Assembly: GCA_030949945.1 (NCBI GenBank) | Contig: JAUZRZ010000071.1 | Location: forward strand, 21,375 to 85,374 | Source: Sulfurimonas sp. | GTDB taxonomy: Bacteria; Campylobacterota; Campylobacteria; Campylobacterales; Sulfurimonadaceae | Length of the DNA stretch: 64,000 bases | Reading direction: 5' to 3' | Shown here: positions 56,743 to 64,000 of the stretch, piece after piece | Position numbering within the stretch: position 1 is the first letter of the stretch | How the letters are laid out: the number at the start of each line of letters is the position of its first letter | Position numbers and translations under genes: made by a program | Notes under the pieces: model-generated | Databases searched by the model: none | The model's input: only the letters and a program-made list of their open reading frames with translations | What the model was told of the DNA's origin: nothing

Positions 56743-56862
56743 TCCATACACACTCTATAAATAGGTACACAAGAGATATTGTAGTATTTTTCCAACAACA
56801 CCAACCTTAGAGAGTTCATAAGCACTATTTATACCTGCATAAATTATTGCTATGTCATACAT
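56743..56862 (-). repeat. Damaged duplicate of the oxidoreductase 5' end joined to the insertion's leader
   Basis: On the minus strand, ATGTATGACATAGCAATAAT (from 56862) followed by GCAGGTATAAATAGTGCTTATG and CTCTCTAAGG copies the start of the gene at 55558 with several changes. It runs directly into a copy of the leader found at 56567-56616 (TCCATACACACTC-TATAAATAGGTA-CACAAGAGATATTGTA). It is a footprint of an insertion and duplication event. The rest of 56649-56939 shows nothing coding. Confidence 0.7.
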
Positions 56863-56939
56863 GGGTTATCAAGTTCCTACTTAGGTGATTAGTTACGATA
56901 TGCTTAAATCCACAATATCAATTTTCAGTTTTCAAGCAT

Positions 56940-57221
56940 TTAGAAAAAACTGGGGACAAAAAATCTGGGAAATCTGGGGACAGGTATACCAATTAATTTA
57001 GCGTTTACCACTTCTGTAGGTCTCCCTGCTTCTTTGTTTTTATAATCAATACCTGTTAATAATTTTATTTTATCATAAAAATCATCATCTCCGCAGGGCT
57101 CTCTTCCTGTTCTTGTTTTTTCTTTTATCAATTTTATTTGTGCGTTTTCTTGCAAAAAATCTTTATAATTTTCTATAGTATTTATTGGTTCATAGTTTGA
57201 CAATAGTTTATCTTCTCTCAC
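56940..57221 (-). pseudogene. C-terminal tail of a REP-associated (Y1/IS200-like) transposase
   Basis: The fragment contains IKEKTRTGREPCGDDDFYDK and ITGIDYKNKEAGRP (LLTGIDYKNKEAGRP). The T-R-T-G-R-x-x-G-x-x-x-F and R-G/E-A-G-R-P-like ending is the tail commonly seen on RAYT transposases. The catalytic HUH domain is missing. The DNA after it (56940-56985) repeats TCTGGGGACA/CTGGGAAATCTGGGG, a sequence often found around such genes. The last ~15 residues of the frame are read through this repeat and are not real protein. Confidence 0.55.
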
Positions 57222-57318
57222 TAAACCTTAGCTGTCTATATTTAGCACTTGAATATTTATACTCCCAAGGATAATCAACTCATGTATTATGCTTTTTACT
57301 GATTTTGTTCTACTATAA

Positions 57319-58642
57319 TGCCCCTAAAATCTAAGACAATAATTCAGTAAGATTTATTTTCAAAAAAGTTAAAATATTTATGATAATATGGAGAAAATTA
57401 TGAGTAGAAGAAAAGGTCAAACTTACACAGCCGAACAAAAAACAAAGATAGTCTTAGAGATGCTAAAAGAGGAGATGACAACAAGCCAGTTGGCATCTAA
57501 GTATGGAGTAACTTCTCAATCCCTTGGTAAATGGAAACAGCAGTTTTTAGAAAATGCTTCTTTGGCATTTGATGTTGGTGGAGCTACCAAAGCCTATAAA
57601 GATGAGATAGAAGAACTCAAGTCTGAAAATGAACAGTTAGCAAAAGCACTTGGTAAAGCAACTGTAAAGGCGGAGTGGGCAGTGGGAAAGTTAAAGAGCT
57701 TGGACTTGATTGATAGAAAGTCTCTGATAGAGCCCAAGCATAATCAACTATCAGTATCAGAGCAATGCGAACTTGTTGGTGTCAGCAGAAGCAGTTTTTA
57801 TTATAAGCCAGTACCAATGAGTCAAGAAGCTATAAAAATACTCCATAAAATAGATGAAATCGCTACTGATAATTCAGAGTATGGATATCGACTTATATAC
57901 GAACAACTCAAAGAAGAAGGCTATAATATTGGAAGAAATAGAGTTCTCAAATATATGGGTATTTTAGGGATACAGGCAATCTATCCAAGGAAAAAAAGAG
58001 TTACAAGTATCAAACATCCTGAGCATCAAGTATATGAATATCTACTTAAGCAATACTGGACTACAAATGGTAAGAAAAAAACTGTATATGTCCCAACACC
58101 AAATGAAGTTTGGAGTGGAGATATTACCTATATCCGCATCAATGGTGGATTTATGTACCTTGCAGCTGTTATTGACTGGCATTCTAAAGCTGTGCTTGCA
58201 TATAGACTCTCGAACTTTATGGATGCAACACTCGCAACAGATGTACTGCAAGAGGCACTTGCAAAGTATCCTAAACCTAAGATATTTAACTCTGATCAAG
58301 GGAGTCAATACACGAGCTATGAACATACCCAATTACTCAAAAAACATGATATTCAGATATCTATGAATGGAAGAGGTAGAAGTATCGACAACATTGTGAT
58401 TGAAAGGTTTTTCAGAACACTCAAACATAGCAACATTTACATAAACGATTATACAACTATTAAAGATCTAAAAGAAGGAGTAGCAGCATATATACACAAG
58501 TACAATTTTAAAAGATTTCACTCAAGTATAAACTATCAAAAACCAATGAATGTTTATCTTGAATATCTAAAAAGTGTGGGATAGGGTAACAGATGAGGAT
58601 GAAATTAAATTTTTGGGAAAGTTGTCTTGATTTTTAGGGGCA
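57319..58642 (+). mobile_element. IS3-family insertion sequence, complete
   Basis: The ends are inverted repeats: TGCCCCTAAAATCTAAGACAA on the left and, on the opposite strand at the right, TGCCCCTAAAAATCAAGACAA, about 20 of 22 matching. The symmetry extends outward by TATAA on both sides, so the exact edges and target duplication cannot be fixed by eye. Total 1324 bases with one transposase gene. It appears intact and may be active. It separates a RAYT tail from cassette-like ORFs that lie next to an integrase remnant. Confidence 0.85.
57400..58584 (+). CDS. IS3-family transposase, OrfA and OrfB in a single frame
   Basis: The N-terminal part is an OrfA-like helix-turn-helix (TYTAEQKTKIVLEMLKEEMT) and leucine zipper. 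The C-terminal part is a DDE integrase with GDITYI, NSDQGSQYTS and NIVIERFFRTLKH. The second aspartate and the glutamate are separated by 35 residues, as expected. Most IS3 elements make this fusion by -1 frameshifting; here the two are fused in one 394-residue frame. I chose the ATG at 57400 because GGAGAAAATT precedes it; an ATG at 57388 is in frame. Confidence 0.92.
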   Translation: MSRRKGQTYTAEQKTKIVLEMLKEEMTTSQLASKYGVTSQSLGKWKQQFLENASLAFDVGGATKAYKDEIEELKSENEQLAKALGKATVKAEWAVGKLKSLDLIDRKSLIEPKHNQLSVSEQCELVGVSRSSFYYKPVPMSQEAIKILHKIDEIATDNSEYGYRLIYEQLKEEGYNIGRNRVLKYMGILGIQAIYPRKKRVTSIKHPEHQVYEYLLKQYWTTNGKKKTVYVPTPNEVWSGDITYIRINGGFMYLAAVIDWHSKAVLAYRLSNFMDATLATDVLQEALAKYPKPKIFNSDQGSQYTSYEHTQLLKKHDIQISMNGRGRSIDNIVIERFFRTLKHSNIYINDYTTIKDLKEGVAAYIHKYNFKRFHSSINYQKPMNVYLEYLKSVG

Positions 58643-58656
58643 TTATAACTGCTGGT

Positions 58657-58911
58657 TTATAATTTTGAATATCTTTTTATTATGAGTTGTTTGATAAACG
58701 ATAAACATTCATCCTTCGACGAAATCAAATTTGTTGGTACAACAACTTCAAGTCTATATGTTGTACACATAATTTCAATAGTATTATTATTGTTTTTTAA
58801 AAGATAATGCCAATGACACATTTGATTGCTATCTTCTTTTCTAAATAATGATAATAAGCCATTAGCTTTACCAAAACGAGGAAAATAAATAAAGATATAG
58901 ATTATAAGCAT
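58657..58911 (-). CDS. Accessory ORF of unknown function (84 aa)
   Basis: I do not recognise it. The protein has a hydrophobic start (MLIIYIFIYFPRFGKANGLL), a polar middle with SLFRKEDSNQMCHWHYLLKN, and an end with LISSKDECLSFIKQLIIKRY. It may be the C-terminal half of a larger gene whose N-terminal part is the fragment at 58920-59048, read in another frame. It lies next to the integrase remnant and is directed away from it, as an integron cassette would be. The IS3 element ends 15 bases after its stop. Confidence 0.45.
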   Translation of the reverse strand: MLIIYIFIYFPRFGKANGLLSLFRKEDSNQMCHWHYLLKNNNNTIEIMCTTYRLEVVVPTNLISSKDECLSFIKQLIIKRYSKL

Positions 58912-58919
58912 TTATTTCC

Positions 58920-59048
58920 CTACTGAATTATAAATTTCCATGTCACCTTTTTTGTTTTTGAAGACTGCATTAAGTTAATGTTTTCTTCAATGCTTAGTGC
59001 TTTAATCTTATTAATAATTGTTGTGAAATTTTCAATATTCTTCTTTAG
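58920..59048 (-). pseudogene. Coding fragment next to the integrase remnant
   Basis: The minus-strand frame reads LKKNIENFTTIINKIKALSI, then EENINLMQSSKTKKVTWKFI and a TAG stop, without a good start codon. It ends 9 bases before the ATG of the 84-residue ORF. Composition is coding-like (helical, lysine-rich). Unknown function. To its right, 59067-59287 holds nothing recognisable. Confidence 0.35.
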
Positions 59049-59053
59049 TGTAT

Positions 59054-59313
59054 AACTATTTATTCATTCCCCATTGTAGCGCTTACATCTTTAAGTAACA
59101 CTTTTAAATGAAACAAAAATATGTCCCTCTCTAAAACAGTAAAAAGCTTAAATATATCAAATTATATGGCAATTTGTCCATATTTTTAATACATTTTTAG
59201 TTTTTAGATTATTATCCTTAAAGAAAAGAGTGTCCTTTTAAAAATATAGTTGCCCTTATTGGAGCATTTATGAGCATTATTTGCTGTATATCCATTAAAA
59301 GAACATAAATGAG
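59054..59313. other. Integron-platform-like (attI-like) region, locus 2
   Basis: It contains AACTATTTATTCA (59054-59066) and ATATCCATTA-AAA-GAACATAAATGAG (59288-59313), the two motifs shared with 35351-35559 in the same order. The second motif ends 20 bases before the ATG of the integrase-like remnant, so it is probably the leader of that gene; the first would then be nearer to the cassette insertion point. Confidence 0.45.
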
Positions 59314-59333
59314 CTTAAATTTTGGAGTATATT

Positions 59334-59455
59334 ATGGAAGTTAAAAAAGACTATTAGACATTGTTCGTGACAAGAATTAGATTCCAAACACTATAAAGGT
59401 TAAACTGGTACACTCTTATGTGGGTTGAGTAAAACAAGAAGTTCTCATTAATGCA
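59334..59455 (+). pseudogene. Integron-integrase-like tyrosine recombinase remnant (N-terminus only)
   Basis: From the ATG at 59334, preceded by TTTTGGAGTATATT, joined frames give MEVKKDLLDIVRDKIRFKHY then KLVHSYVG-VKQEVLIN. IntI-type recombinases begin in the same way (LLD-x-VRD-x-IR-x-KHYS-x-x-T-x-x-x-Y-x-x-W-x-x-x-F-I). At least four one-base changes break it, and the catalytic domain (R-H-R-H-Y) is absent; the flavoprotein gene begins immediately after. It is only ~40 residues, so the call is tentative. Confidence 0.45.
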
Positions 59456-59474
59456 ATTATACTAAAATTACAGA

Positions 59475-60747
59475 ATGATTAAACAAGAGAATAAAAAATT
59501 ATAATGTAATCGTTGTCGGAAGTGGTGCAGCAGGCATCATTGCAGCCATCGTTGCCGCAAGAGAAGGCAAAAAGTGCTTCTCTTGGAAAAACTCTCAAAA
59601 ATAGCTTCAAAATTAAAGGCCACAGGCGGTGGCAGATGCAACCTTGCCAATACACTCTCAAATGAAGATTTTATGGCTCGTTTTGGAAGAGAAGGACGTT
59701 TTATGCAAGACGCTCTCAAAGAGTTTGACAATAAAGCGCTCGTTACATTTATGGATGAAATCGGAGTAGAGACACATGCCCCTGACGGATTTCGCATTTT
59801 CCAACTTCGCACTCTTCGGCAACTATCATTGAAGGGCTTCAAAAAGAGATGCAAAGATTGGGTATAAGCGTTACATGTAACCAAAGAGTCTCAAGACTTT
59901 TAGTAACTGGTAAACATATAGATGGTGTTAAAAACGCAAACTGATACTTTTTTAGCACCCAATGTCATTATAGCAACCGGTGGTCTTGGTTATCCTGTAC
60001 TTGGTGCTGAGGGTGATGGCTACAACCTTGCAAGCGAACAAGGACATAAAGTCACAGACCTAAGCCCTGCAATGATGTCCACTCAAAACAAAAGAGGAGT
60101 GGTGTAAAAACTGTAGAGCCGATACCATTGCACAAGGTCGAACTGCGCGTAAACTTGGAAAAACATAAAAAACTGCGAGCCAAAGGAGCATCTGATTTTT
60201 ACCAACCATGGTATTCGTTGGTCGCTGTTGTTTTTAGGATTTTGCAAGAGAAGTGACACCACTGTTAAAAAAAATATGAAGAGGAGTCCACTTTTACTGA
60301 ATCTGACAAAAGGGTATGAATGAAGAACAGATACAAAATCATTTCAAAAGAGAGTTGGAAAAAATTCTAAACAAACCATATTGGAGCTGGTCTCTACCCT
60401 TCTGCCGACTCCACTAAGTCGTGAAATCTGTAACCTGGCAAATATTAATTTTGACGAAAAATACAAAAAAAGTTGAGGGTATAAAAAAGAGCTAAACTTG
60501 TTTCACTACTTGCCTGGACACCCTTAACCGTTACAGGGCATGACGGTTTTAGCAAGGGCAATGATAACGCACGAGAGGGGCATCAGTCTCAAAAGAAATA
60601 GTATCCAAAAACAATGCAGAGTAAAATTATAAACGGTTTATACTTTTGCGGAGAAAGCTATGGTCTTGACGGCGCCTTGCGGAGGTTACCAACCTGCAAT
60701 GGAGTTTTGCAAGCGGCTATTTGGCAGGGGAAACTTTTAAAATAAAA
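59475..60747 (+). pseudogene. HI0933/YhiN-family flavoprotein, many frameshifts
   Basis: These are FAD-binding oxidoreductases (BaiN/YhiN family). Visible in successive frames: YNVIVVGSGAAGIIAAIVAA, LLLEKLSKIASKLKATGGGR followed by CNLANT, VIIATGGLGYPVLGAEGDGY, and near the end DGA-CGGY followed by NLQWSFASGYLAGETFK. The order and total length (~1.27 kb, ~420 codons) match the family. About ten or more indels break the frame, far more than in genes before 56 kb. It is either a true pseudogene or a poorly sequenced region. The end is uncertain by ~20 bases. Confidence 0.75.
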
Positions 60748-60826
60748 GAAATTACTTCTTTTGGGTATGCCATACTTTTTTTACCAAAGAACATTCCCCA
60801 TCCGTCATATTTGCCGTTTACAGGCT

Positions 60827-61538
60827 TCACTTACATCTATAAGTGCCATCGATCAATTCATCTATATCATAATAAAAAGGCTTATCCATCCTGTGGAATG
60901 AAACACCATACATTGTTTCATTTCTAAAGAGGGACTTCCACTTCTTTTCTTGTTCTTTAAAGCCCATCCTCTTGAATTTTTCTTACAAATGCTTCTCTGT
61001 CATCATTACATGTAAAGTAGCTTTTATGCTCGATTGCCCTTGCCTGATGAAGATTGTCACCTTAGTTTCTTTGAGATTGTCGCAGGCATGATGGTTTGTA
61101 ATGATTTGCCTCTTTGAGTGTTGAAAAAAGAAGTTTCTGATATACTTCCCATTCGCTGTCAATTCTTGAACCAAACTCATAACTGTACTCGCCAAAGTGT
61201 TTCATCGCATCTTCTACTGTGTTTTGCCACTCAAAATCCATTTTGAGATAGTATACAAAAGTAACCTCTCCCTGTGTAATAATTCGCCCGATATACTTTC
61301 CGTTACGATACCGCAAAGACTCCATCTCAAGCCTGTCTTCTATGAAACCGACATCATCACTCTCTTCTTTTGAAACCAAGCCATCCTCTTTTGGATTGTT
61401 CAGTTTTACTTTGACAAAGCCTACATACATGTACTCCTCATCCGGTACACCATCCACGCTTCACCTGCATTAAACGACATCCATGGCAGGATGTCCCCTT
61501 TCAATAGGCTTCATATACGCTTCCCAATACTCTTGCAT
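60827..61538 (-). pseudogene. DUF695 / RNase E inhibitor-like protein (frameshifted)
   Basis: From the ATG at 61538: MQEYWEAYMKPIERGHPAMD, then after frame changes FNAGEAWM-VPDEEYMYVGF, VKVKLNNPKEDGLVSKEESD, RYRNGKYIGRIITQGEVTFV, FEWQNTVEDAMKHFGEYSYE, and SEWEVYQKLLFSTLKE. The C-terminal part has EKKWKSLFRNETMYGVSFHR and MDKPFYYDIDELI, an RraB-like end. This is the DUF695 layout, whose function is unknown. It follows hypA by 2 bases. Several indels are present. Confidence 0.65.
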
Positions 61539-61540
61539 CT

Positions 61541-61892
61541 CTACTCCATTTCCAAACTCATGAGGAACATCTCTTCCCCATCTATTACAGTGACATCCAC
61601 CGAACCGCATGCCCTGACAGCAATAGTGAGATCTTTTTCAAGTTCACTCACCTTCTTACAACTGTTACACTCTATGGTAAGCGGCTGAATATTCATCACA
61701 AACTCTGCACTATCTGCTATTGTTTTTCTTTGAAAGTGTTAAGCGCCACCTCAAGAAACTGCAGATGCGCTTCTATACCACTCATTACACCGATTTTTAC
61801 AATTATTTTTGTTACTTTTGTTAAGCTTCATTTTCTTCGGCAATATTTTCGATCTGTTCCAAAAGTGCCTGGACTATACTGTATTCATGCAT
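61541..61892 (-). pseudogene. hypA: Hydrogenase nickel incorporation protein HypA (frameshifted)
   Basis: HypA delivers nickel to [NiFe] hydrogenase. The frame starts MHEYSIVQALLEQIENIAEE with the nickel-binding histidine at H2, continues after a break with KIIVKIGVMSGIEAHL-like sequence, FEVALNTFKEKTIADSAEFV-like sequence, and IECNSCKKVSELEKD with the first zinc cysteine pair. The second pair reads VRACGSVDV, with one cysteine apparently lost, and the protein ends VIDGEEMFLMSLEME. The repaired length is near 117 codons, normal. Its ATG overlaps the hypX stop (ATGA), so the two are coupled. Confidence 0.8.
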
Positions 61893-63571
61893 TTACTTTT
61901 CCTGAATGATTATTCGTTATTGTAGCTTTTAGTCGCTGTGGTGTTTCTAAAGGACAGATTTTATAGACAAATTCATAGCGTTTTTTATGAAAAGAGCTGT
62001 TTTCATCCCAAAATTCCGGATACATCACTGCTATCTCTTTTTCACGATAACACTCTATCTGCTTTTTGTGTAATTCTATATAATCCTCTTTTATCCCATA
62101 AAAAATCTTCTAATTTTTCCTCATCGTACTAAATAAGTCTTCGCAACAAAATTTTTCAAGCTCTTTTATACTCCTCGTGAGCAAAAAGTTTGGTCTGCTA
62201 AACCTATCTCCTTAAGCTTTAGAGGCACTCAAAGAAAAGGGCAGACACTCTTCTCTACAAAATTTTCTTTTTGCATTCTCTCTGCACCAACCCTCTTTTG
62301 GTAAGGTGTAGGTGTGATACTCTTACGCTCACTCAAACCCAATGTTTTATAGTGGGGATGGAGCACAGTTCCTTCTCTTACTACTACATAATTGCAAGTG
62401 CCAAAAACACCGCCTGCTCCAGCATTTTTGCCCAGAGAAGCTACTGTTACAACATCATCGGCTAACAGAACACTTTTTACCAAGTCATTCATAGCATTGA
62501 TATTACTCCAGCCGTCTTCACCTGCTTGCATTGCTCCTCTAAAATATTAAGATGAATGCCATTAAGGGAAAAAAATCCTCTCCGCCCATAAGTACAACAA
62601 CTTTTGCCTGTTCTTTGATATACTTCAAAAGCATATTTTTAATTTTATACACTTATCACTGCTAAAAAGCACCGTTATGAAAATTAAAAATAGAGATAGG
62701 CTACTTCATCTTTTATATCACAGTTTATCTCATAAAATGTCTTATAACTTTTATCAAAGATTAAAGGCAGTCGCTCTTCTTTAACTCCTCCTTTGAGTCG
62801 TTCTTTAAGCACATAAGTAGCCGGTAGCTTAAAACCCTGCAACTCTTTAAGATGTGTAATCCAAACGGCACCATCAACACTCCCCAAACAAATCGCACCG
62901 TCTCGTTTGGCAAGTATCTCTTTTGCATTTTCCTTTGAGTTTTCTTCTCTCCATGCCCCATACAAATAACACTCCACTCCCCAAAATTTCATCTTTTACT
63001 CCAGGATGGGAATCACTCATATATATTTTCTGAACAATCTCCTGTGTTGTCTCTCTTGCCAGTCAATCGCTCTCTCTTTTTGGGACAAAGATTTATGCAT
63101 CACACCATTTGGCTGCTTTGTAAACTTTTTACTTTGTAAATTTTGTAAAAACCATCAAGCATGCTATAAAAAGTTGTTACAACTTCATTTCTGTAGAGAC
63201 TTGCTTTGTAAGACTCGCGCATCTGAAAATTTTGTGTAATGACAACATCACCACTGTCACTTCCCCATTGGCTTTGAGAATGCTAACACCCCACTCTTTT
63301 GTATCAAGCCTGATAGGCATTATCAAGTGCATACGCTCCTGTCACCCAAAACTCCGGATGAACAATATAGGTGTCAATTTTTTCATTAGATCTCGCACAA
63401 ACTTTTTTAAAAAAGGGCACAAAATAAAATCGATTAAAGCGAAAAACTTCGTTTATCATCTGCTCCTCATTGATTGCAAACTACATCAACAATATCCCCT
63501 CTCTCTTTGAAATAAGTATAGGCAACTTGCGATAAGGAGTTAAATGCGCTAACAAGGAGAGTGATTTTCAT
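61889..63571 (-). pseudogene. hypX: Hydrogenase maturation factor HypX (HoxX), many frameshifts
   Basis: HypX supplies the active-site CO of [NiFe] hydrogenase from formyl-tetrahydrofolate under air. The N-terminal formyltransferase-like part begins MKITLLVSAFNSLSQVAYTY, then WGVSILKANGE and GVMHKSLSQKERAIDWQ. The middle has PGVKDEI-LGVECYLYGAWRE and ICLGSVDGAVWITHLKE. The C-terminal enoyl-CoA-hydratase-like part has VVVLMGGEDFF-SNGIHLNI, GWSNINAMNDLVKSVLLADD and ASLGKNAGAGGVF. The order and span (1683 bases) match HypX of ~555 residues. At least fifteen indels break it. It leads a hypX-hypA-DUF695 operon. Confidence 0.78.
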
Positions 63572-63689
63572 TTTGTTTATTTGTTTATATTTGAATAAAA
63601 TATTTTTAAGTTCATGACAAATAATATTACTGAAGATCTGTTTTTATGGTTCGATCTAAATGTCAATAATAAGTGTTTTATCGTACCAT

Positions 63690-63896
63690 AAATACCATCT
63701 TTTTCAATGCGTCTTTTAAGTGCCCCATTCATTTCTTATCTCGCAAAGGAGCTTCAATGGCGATATCCACATCGCTGCCTCTGTTTTCATCGCGTGAATA
63801 AAGCATCCAAAAAGAGCGACGCTTGAGATTTGATACTTTTGTACAAAATCATCTTTTTATGCTCTTTAAGATAAGCAATAATGTCATTTTTGTCAT
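63690..63896 (-). pseudogene. MNT-type minimal nucleotidyltransferase remnant
   Basis: A strong ribosome binding site (AAGGAGGTTTGTT) precedes an ATG at 63896. Joined frames give MTKNDIIAYLKEHKK, DFVQKYQISSVALFG-SYSRDE and RGSDVDIAIEAPLRDKK. The G-S-x-x-R-x-E...S-D-x-D pattern is that of MntA-type antitoxins of HEPN-MNT pairs. The part between the D-x-D and the family's final basic helix (RRIEKDGIYGT) appears shortened. No HEPN partner lies within the window. Bases 63572-63689 and 63897-64000 hold nothing recognisable. Confidence 0.5.
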
Positions 63897-64000
63897 AACA
63901 AACCTCCTTTTTAATTGTAATGATTATATCATATTTTGGTGACCATAATTTCTCGCTGTACTTGGTTATAATTTAAGCTTAAGCGGAATCTTGTAAAACT

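Noticed and set aside
60721..60927. A rightward 68-codon frame after the flavoprotein.
   Set aside because: It is the read-through of the flavoprotein end (LAGETFK) into the 3' part of the opposite-strand DUF695 gene.
1..64000. tRNA and rRNA genes.
   Set aside because: No cloverleaf with GTTCGA-type T-loops or conserved rRNA sequence was noticed on either strand; a covariance scan would be needed to be certain.

Overview
The window reads as a chromosomal segment of a Campylobacterota species, most likely a Sulfurimonas relative (low GC). The evidence is a split-type succinate dehydrogenase/fumarate reductase with a CCG-domain third subunit, an aroB-mscS-mtaB-ftsH-like-bioV gene order that I recall from Helicobacter, a PomA-type motA-motB-fliP block, and an autotroph-style set of hydrogenase maturation genes. 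No tRNA, rRNA or CRISPR array was seen.

Layout. 0-8.3 kb: truD (cut by the window edge), thiL, a degenerate GGDEF protein, the sdhABE respiratory operon, exonuclease III, and a mogA region flanked by two copies of a short inverted-repeat element. 8.4-20 kb: a long leftward gene series (motA, motB, fliP, trmA, a coiled-coil lipoprotein-like protein, a TrkA-C protein, aroB, mscS, mtaB, a protease-dead FtsH paralogue, bioV). 20-26 kb: a hydrogenase-type endopeptidase and a heavy-metal RND efflux operon. 26.6-45.9 kb: a surface-glycan cluster. It holds three GT39/ArnT-like GT-C enzymes, a polyprenyl-phosphate phosphoribosyltransferase, GtrA, DprE1, DprE2, a HAD phosphatase, a YbhN flippase-like protein, a GT9 enzyme, a PAP2 phosphatase and a purple-acid-phosphatase-like enzyme. 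Together these look like a route to polyprenyl-phospho-arabinose and its use by GT-C transferases. 45.9-54.5 kb: housekeeping genes (glmU, coaBC, uppS, prepilin peptidase, LptF/G, truA). 54.5-59 kb: accessory genes and mobile-element debris (nucleotidyltransferase insertion, RAYT tail, IS3 element). 59.3-64 kb: an integrase remnant, then heavily frameshifted flavoprotein, DUF695, hypA, hypX and an MNT-type nucleotidyltransferase.

The most interesting stretch is 32.8-35.6 kb, which interrupts the glycan cluster. It contains a row of minus-strand accessory genes: an unknown ORF, an HNH nuclease, higBA and a RelE-like toxin. All are decayed, and each is followed by a short imperfect palindrome with integron attC-like ends. 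At its right end lies a sequence that is nearly identical to one just upstream of a degenerate integron-integrase-like ORF at 59.3 kb. I read this as the relic of a cassette array (a CALIN-like cluster) and of its platform, now split over two loci.

Many genes, including essential ones (glmU, coaBC, sdhB, truA, lptF/G), are broken by one-base insertions or deletions, often in homopolymers. Restoring the indels gives exact codon multiples. This pattern suggests sequence error rather than decay in the first 56 kb. The density rises sharply after 59.4 kb. Functional calls below were made on the reconstructed frames.
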